From: Planctomycetota bacterium | Lineage (GTDB): Bacteria; Planctomycetota; Planctomycetia; Pirellulales; UBA7805 | Direction of reading: 5' to 3' | Assembly: GCA_030605285.1 (NCBI GenBank) | Contig: JAUWIQ010000092.1 | Coordinates: forward strand, 1 to 7,344 | DNA: 7,344 nucleotides | Part shown: piece after piece, positions 1 to 7,000 of the stretch | Numbering within the stretch: position 1 is the first letter of the stretch | How the letters are laid out: every line of letters begins with the position of its first letter | Program-made: the position numbers and the translations under genes | Notes under the pieces: model-generated | Databases searched by the model: none | The model's input: the letters and a program-made list of their open reading frames with translations, nothing else | Told to the model about the DNA's origin: nothing

Positions 1-1044
1 ATGGGTTTGGTGGGTGGTGTTTTACAACCACTATTCATCGGACGCTTCAATGTGTTCATGCCCCCGATGGCTTTTCTACAAAAACCGGTTCGCTGGCTGA
101 AGGCGATTTCGAAATATCGGGTCACCATTGCGGGTGGGCCCAACTTTGCCTATGCACTCTGTAACGAAAAGATCACTCCGGAACAATGTGAAGGTCTTGA
201 CCTGAGTCAATGGCGTGTTGCCTTCAACGGTGCCGAACCGATCCGTGCGGACACACTCGATGAATTTGCGCGCAAGTTCGCACCGTTTGGATTCCGTGCA
301 GAGGCCCACTACCCATGTTACGGGTTGGCCGAGACCACCCTGATCGTTACTGGGAGTGTCAAAAAAGAGTTGCCGGTCATTCGCTCGTTTGATAGCGAAC
401 AATTGGAAAAACATGTGGTGACTGAGGTGGCGGATGATCATGCCAGGGCTCGTCGTCTCGTAAGTTGTGGGCGGCTTTTCCCGAACACCGATGTGTTGAT
501 TGTCGATTCTGAATCCCACCAGACGCTGCCTGCAAGCAGCGTCGGAGAAATCTGGGTAGCGGGCCCCTGTGTCGGGGTTGGTTACTGGAAAAACCCCGAA
601 GAGACAGAGCGCGTCTTTCACGCCCGCCTCGTGGAGGGTGATCGTGACTTTTTGCGAACGGGCGACTTAGGATTTCTTCACAACGATCGACTTTTTGTCA
701 CCGGTCGCTGCAAAGACCTGATCATTATCCGAGGTCGCAACCTCTATCCGCAGGACATTGAAAAAACCGTGACCGGGTCCCATAACTGCCTCCAAGAGAG
801 TGCGGGGGCTGCCTTTTCCGTCGAAGTGGACAACGACGAACGACTGATCGTTGCCCAGGAAATCAAGCGACAATACCGACGAATTAAACACGATGCGGTG
901 TTTGACGCGATTCGTCAGGCGGTGTTGCAGGAATATGATGTTCCAGTACACACGGTGTTACTGCTCAAAGCGGGGAGTTTGCCGAAAACATCCAGCGGAA
1001 AAGTTCAACGCAATGCGTGTCGTCGTCAGTTTGAGGCGGGCACT
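1..1044 (+). other. Domain: fatty acyl-AMP ligase (FAAL), N-terminally truncated by the window edge
   Basis: Residues 1-348 are the second half of an ANL-superfamily adenylating domain. FAALs activate free fatty acids as acyl-adenylates and pass them to an ACP rather than to CoA. Visible motifs are M-G-L-V-G-G at residue 1, GGPNFAY (45-51), FNGAEPIR (75-82), the A5 motif YGLAE (107-111), TGDLGF (220-225), the hinge region TGRCKDLIIIRGRN (234-247) followed by YPQDIE (249-254), and the A10 loop PKTSSGKVQR (328-337) with candidate catalytic Lys334. GGPNFAY and the IRGRN-YPQDIE pattern are FAAL-like rather than acyl-CoA-ligase-like. The stretch between YGLAE and LVSCGR (153-158) is where FAALs carry their specific insertion. 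The A3 P-loop lies upstream of the window and cannot be checked. Chain length of the substrate cannot be read from sequence. It is fused directly to ACP1, its expected acceptor. Confidence 0.95.
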
Positions 1045-4000
1045 CTCGAGGTATCGGGCCATTGGTCCCTCGAGAGCGATGTACCCTTGGCGAGAACACT
1101 GCCACCGGCACACGTACAACCGGCGTTGGCGGCCTCTTCGGTTGCCCACACCATTCAAGGTTGGTTGGTCGACCGTATCGCACGACAGATGCGTAAAGAT
1201 CCCCATGTCGTCGGAGTACACGAGTCGTTTGACCGTTTCGGTCTCGACTCGTTGACGTTGGTCAGTATGTCGGGTGAATTAGAAGACTGGCTTGGTCAAC
1301 CGGTCTCTCCCACGTTGCTTTACAGCTACCCGACCATTGCAACACTTGCTGAGCACCTGGGAAAATTAACGACCCACGGTGCGAGCGTGGAGTCGGGTAC
1401 AGATATCTTTCGGCGGAGTCGTGGTGAGCCAATTGCGATCATCGGCGTGGGTTGCCGTTTCCCCGGTGCAGATACCCCCGAGGCCTTTTGGCAATTGTTG
1501 AAAAATGGGTTTGACTCGATTGGAGAAATCCCTGCAGACCGTTGGAATGTGGATCGCTACTACAACCCCGATCCGGCGATGGGCGGGAAAATGTACACGC
1601 GGCGCGGAGGTTTTTTGCGCCAAGTGGATCAGTTTGATCCGCAATTTTTCAGTATCGCTCCACGGGAAGCGGTGGGTATCGATCCGCAGCAGCGCTTGTT
1701 GATGGAGATCGCCTGGGAAACCCTCGAGGATGCGGGCCAAGCACCGCATCAGCTCGAAAAGGAGCGTACCGGTGTTTTTGTGGGTATTAGCACGTGCGAT
1801 TATGCACGCATCAGTTCCCGCAGTGGTGATCTGGCGAGTATCGACACCTACACGGCAACGGGTACAAGCCTTAGTGTTGCAGCCGGGCGCTTAGCCTACT
1901 TTCTTGGGATTCGCGGCCCCTGCCTTGCGCTCGATACGGCCTGTTCGTCATCATTAGTCGCGGTGCATCTTGCTGTGGAAAGTCTTCGTAAGGGCGAATG
2001 CAATTCGGCTCTGGCCGGCGGCGTGAACTTAATGTTAGATCCCTCCGCCATGATTGCCCTCTCCGAGGTTCGGGCGCTCTCCCCGGATGGTCGCTGTAAG
2101 ACATTCGACCAGACTGCAGACGGGTACGTGCGCGGTGAAGGGTGTGGAATGGTGCTACTCAAGCGCCTCTCGGATGCAGCGAAAGATGGGGATCGGATTT
2201 TGGGGTTGATCCGCGGTTCTGCCGTGAATCACGATGGGCACAGTAATGGGCTGACAGCGCCCCATGGACCCTCCCAGGAATCGCTCATTCGCGATGCGGT
2301 TGCCGATGCGGGTATCGAGCCCTCGGATGTCGACTATGTGGAAGCGCATGGAACCGGGACATCTCTCGGTGATCCGATTGAAATGCAGGCACTGGCCGCA
2401 GTGTTCGGTGATGGCCGTTCTCAGGCTCAGCCCGTGGCGGTCGGTTCTGTAAAAACCAATATCGGGCACCTGGAATCCGCTGCGGGAATTGCCGGTCTGA
2501 TCAAGGTTGTGCTCGCGTTGCGTCACGGTGAAATTCCTCCCCATCTCAATCTAAAGCAACCAAATTCCTACATTCCGTGGGATGATATCCCGGTGGTCGT
2601 TCCAACTCAGTTGCAGGTCTGGCCTTCCCGTCGCAATCGTCGAATTGCAGGTGTGAGCTCCTTTGGATTCAGTGGCACGAATGCACATCTTGTACTCGAA
2701 CAAGCACCGGATCTGCCTGAAGTGCGTCCCGAAAATGACCGTCCCAAACACTTACTGGTACTTTCAGCGAAGAGCGAACAAGCGTTGAAAGAACTTGCGG
2801 GAAAATATCACGATGCCCTGGATCAACCTCTGCACTTTCCTGATGTCTGTTACACGGCTGCCACCGGTCGTTCGCATTTTACGCATCGTCTTGCCTTGGC
2901 CGCTGAGGGTATCGAGCAGGCAAAGCAACTGTTAGGCGCCGCGCGTGCGGGACAGCGATCGGCAGGGCTCGAACGGGGTCGCGTAGACAGCCAGCAGCCG
3001 ACGAAGATCGCATTCCTGTTTACGGGTCAAGGGTCTCAATACGTCGGCATGGGGCGGGAACTTTATCAGACACAGCCTACATTTCGCCGTGTCATTGATC
3101 GTTGTCACCAGATCTTAAGTAACTATCTGGAGATTCCCTTGCTGGAGGTCTTGTATCCCGCACGGGGTGCCGATTCTCCGCTTGACGAAACAGCCTATAC
3201 GCAGCCGGCCTTGTTTGCGATCGAATACGCCCTTTACGAATTGTGGAGGAGTTGGGGAATCGAACCACATCTTGTGGTGGGGCATAGCGTTGGCGAATAC
3301 ATCGCGGCTTGTGCGGCCGGGGTTTTCAGCCTGGAAGACGGTCTCAAATTGATCGCCGCGCGGGGCCAGCTCATGCAGCAGCTCCCGAATACCGGACAGA
3401 TGGTTGCCATCATGGCCAACGAACCGCGGGTGGCTCACGCAATCGAGCGGAGCGGGCGCAGCGACATTTCCATTGCGGCGGTCAACGATCCAAACCAAAC
3501 GGTGGTTTCAGGAGCCGACGAGGCCGTGGACGCAGTGGTCAGTGCCTTGCAGGCTGACGGGATACGTGCAAAGCGACTGGTCGTTTCCCATGCTTTCCAT
3601 TCTGAACTGATGGACCCGATGCTCGATGACTTCGAAAAAGTTTGTCAGGAAATTCGGTTTGCAGAGCCAGTAATTCCGATTGTCTCCAACGTTTATGGCC
3701 GTGTGGTTTCGACAGAAATCGCTGCGGCGGATTATTGGCGAACCCATATCCGTGAGACGGTCCGGTTTGCAGATGGTGTTCGGCAACTGGAAAAGCAGCA
3801 TGTGAACGTCTTTCTCGAGATCGGACCCAACCCGATTCTGACGGCTTCAGGGCGGCGGTGTACCAGTGGGGACGGGTATGTCTGGGTCCCCAGTCTCCGG
3901 GAAAATCGTGATAACTGGTCCCAAATGCTACAGAGTCTCGCCGACCTCTATGTGCGGGGTGTGGAGATCGATTGGGCGGGCTTTGATCGCGATTATCCAC

Positions 4001-7000
4001 GCCGCAAGGCATCGCTCCCGCATTATGTTTTTCAGAGGAAGCGCTATTGGATCGAGGAGACAGCCTCCGACACCGTGGCCGCCGCCAGTCCGCAAGTGCC
4101 TGGGGAGCAAGTGCCTGGGGAGCAGGCGCATGCTCAGAAGACGGGCCAGCAGGCGGAGAGTCTTGAGAAGGCCTTTTACGAAATACAGTGGCAGCCCAAA
4201 TCAAGACTCGACCAGTGCTTGCCCCGCAGATCGGCAGACTCTATTCCGCCGCCCGCAGTTGTCCGCAGCCGTGTGCAGGCTGGAGTGGATCGTTTGAATC
4301 AGCAGTTTGCCCTGCCAAGGTATCAGGATTTCGATCGGGAACTCGATCGACTGAGTGCCGCCTATGTTCGCCGTGCACTGAGCCAGCTTGGCTGGACACC
4401 CGTTGCAGGTGAAGTGGTTGGAGAGGATGAACTCGCCACAAAACTCGGAGTCTTTGATTCGCACCGGCGGCTGTTCGGTCGACTGCTAGGGATACTTGCC
4501 GAGGAAGGAATCGTAAAATCTTCAGCGAAGGGTTGGATTGTGGCAGAGGGAGTCCCCCCGCAGCCGGATCCCGAGAAAATGCGGTCGCTGCTCACCGCGC
4601 GCTTTACTGAATGTGATGCCGAGTTGACTTTACTCGGTGGCTGTGGAGGAAATCTCGCCGGAGTGCTCAGCGGAAAGACGGATCCGCTGCAGTTGCTTTT
4701 TCCCGCAGGGTCCTCGGAACTTGTGGAAAGACTCTATCAGGAGTCTCCCTTCGCACGCACGCTCAATGCCCTGGTGGAAGAGACGATTGTGCAATCGCTT
4801 GCGGACCTTGAACCCCAGCGACCGGTAAAAATTCTCGAAATTGGTGCAGGTACCGGGGGTACCTCATCGCAGATTCTACCGCGGTTGTCGCCGGAGCGGA
4901 CCGAATATGTTTTCACCGATGTTTCCGAACTCTTTACCCGTAAAGCCAAGCAGAAATTTAATCACTATCCGTTCGTCCGTTACGGTGTCTTGGATATTGA
5001 GCAGGATCCTGCGTTGCAGGGTTTTGCCACAGGACAATTCGATCTGATCCTGGCAGCGAATGTCGTTCATGCAACGCAGGATCTGCGCGTGACGATGGAC
5101 CACATTCGCCAGCTCCTGACACCTCACGGGGTTGTTGTTTTGCTCGAGGGAGCCCGCCCGCAAAGGTGGCTGGATCTGATCTTCGGGATGACTGAGGGTT
5201 GGTGGCGTTTTACCGATACGGAACTGCGACCGCACAACCCGCTTATTTCTCCACGTCAGTGGATTCAGTTGCTTGAAGATTGCGGGTACGAGCAGGCGGT
5301 GGCCATGCCGGAAGAGGCTGCCGAAGATTCCAGATCGGCGACTGGGGACGTAACGGCTCCCCACGTGGTGGTGGTGGCCCGCAACAGCGATTTTGGGGTG
5401 GCTACGGCGAGTGAGGCAAACGCATGTCGCGAACAGGCGGGAACCTGGATTGTGTTGGCCGATTCGGGGGGAGTGGCTGAATCTCTGCAAAGTCGGTTGC
5501 GGACGAAGAGTCACGAAGCGGTATTAGTGCGTTGCAGTAGCAAGTACCAATGCATTAGCGAGACAGAATATCTTGTAAACCCGGAATCCGGCGAGCACCT
5601 GCAACGGGTATTGAAAGAAATTGCGGAGAGCGGATTGTCCGCTTGTCGCGGGTTCGTACACCTCTGGGGTCTCGATGCGGTTGATAATGACCAGCTTGAT
5701 GCCCAGGGTATCGAGCAGGCACGCGTCCTGGGGCCCGAGAGTTTAGTCCACCTGATTCAGCATCTGCAACAGTTGGGGCAATCCGAATCGCCCCGGCTCT
5801 GGATGGTAACCCGCGGTGCCCAGTCGGTTGGAGAGCAGCTTGAGGTCCCGGGACTCATCCAGTCTCCGCTGTGGGGAATGGGACGTGTTGTCTCCGAGGA
5901 ATTACCCGCACTCTGGGGCGGGCTGATTGATCTTGATCCCAACGGCAAAGTGGCAGACGTGGCAGGTTGGCTGGGGGACGAAATCACGGCTCCCGATGGC
6001 GAACGCCAAATCGCGTATCGTGGGGGGCAGCGTTATGCGGCGCGGCTCGTTCCCAAGCCTGCTCGGGCAACCGCGGCGGCCAGCTGGCGGTGGCGGGCGG
6101 ATGCAAGCTATTTGATCACAGGCGGATTGGGCGATCTCGGTCTGCTGGTGGCCCGCTGGATGGTCAGCCAGGGTGCCCGCCAGCTTATTTTGGTCGGCCG
6201 AAGTGAAATGCCACCCCGCACACACTGGGATACCGCCGCCAAGGAAAATCCGCGACTCGCCGCACAAGTCAATGCAATTCGTGAATTGGAGCACGCAGGC
6301 GCCCGCGTCTTGGTGGCGGCTGCGGATGTGAGTCAACCGTCGGCCATTGTGGACTTGTTGTCTCGGGCCGAAGCGGAAGGATGGCCACCGGTGCGTGGGG
6401 TTGTCCATGCCGCGGGTGTTGTCGATGTCCAGCAACTCATGGATCTGGAAATTCCAAAACTTCAGAATGTGCTGTTGCCGAAGGTTGCCGGGACTTGGTT
6501 TTTACACAAAGCATTCGCAGGGATTGCGCTCGATTTCTTCGTCAATTTTTCCTCGGGGGCCTCTTTGCTCGGTTCGCCGCTGTTAGCCAGCTATGCCGCT
6601 GCAAACGCATTTCTTGACGCGATCGCACATCATCGTCGTGCCACAGGGCAGGCTGCCCTGACGGTGAACTGGGGATTCTGGGACGAGGTCGGTATGGTGG
6701 CCCGCAGCCAACGAGAAATCGGTCGCGGTTTTGCACCGCAAGGCATGTATTCCTTTTCTCCGCAACAGGGTTTGGCGGCGCTCGCGCAACTTCTTAGGGA
6801 GGGTGCCATCCAGACAGCGGTCATCCCAGCGAATTGGCCCGAGTGGTGGCAATTCCATCCCCGCGCTGCCCAATCTTCACTCTTTGCGGATCTGCTGCAA
6901 ATCGAGACCGGCATGGAGGGAGACGACTCGGCGCAGCAGCTCGCCGAGGAGCCGACGATATCACGCGCGGAGGTTCGCGCTGCAAGTGAAGCCGAACGTC

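Noticed and set aside
76..621. A 181-codon open frame on the minus strand
   Set aside because: It is antisense to conserved FAAL motifs (YGLAE, FNGAEPIR) and has no recognisable domain.
3286..3603. Methylmalonyl-specific AT as the source of the methyl branch
   Set aside because: The residues are GHSVGE and HAFHS, the malonyl type, not GHSQG and YASH.
3539..4204. A 221-codon open frame on the minus strand
   Set aside because: It lies wholly opposite the AT and linker of the PKS. Its protein is rich in Arg, Pro and Ser with no recognisable motif, as expected for the antisense shadow of a GC-rich gene.
4051..4830. Possible dehydratase domain between AT and cMT
   Set aside because: No HxxxGxxxxP motif or hot-dog fold pattern. 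The stretch is linker followed by the helical lid of the cMT.
4876..5514. A 212-codon open frame on the minus strand
   Set aside because: It is antisense to the cMT and the cMT-KR junction, whose motifs are intact on the + strand. The encoded protein shows no domain pattern.
5314..6060. Possible enoylreductase between cMT and the catalytic KR
   Set aside because: No medium-chain dehydrogenase NADPH-binding motif. The region reads as the structural half of the KR.
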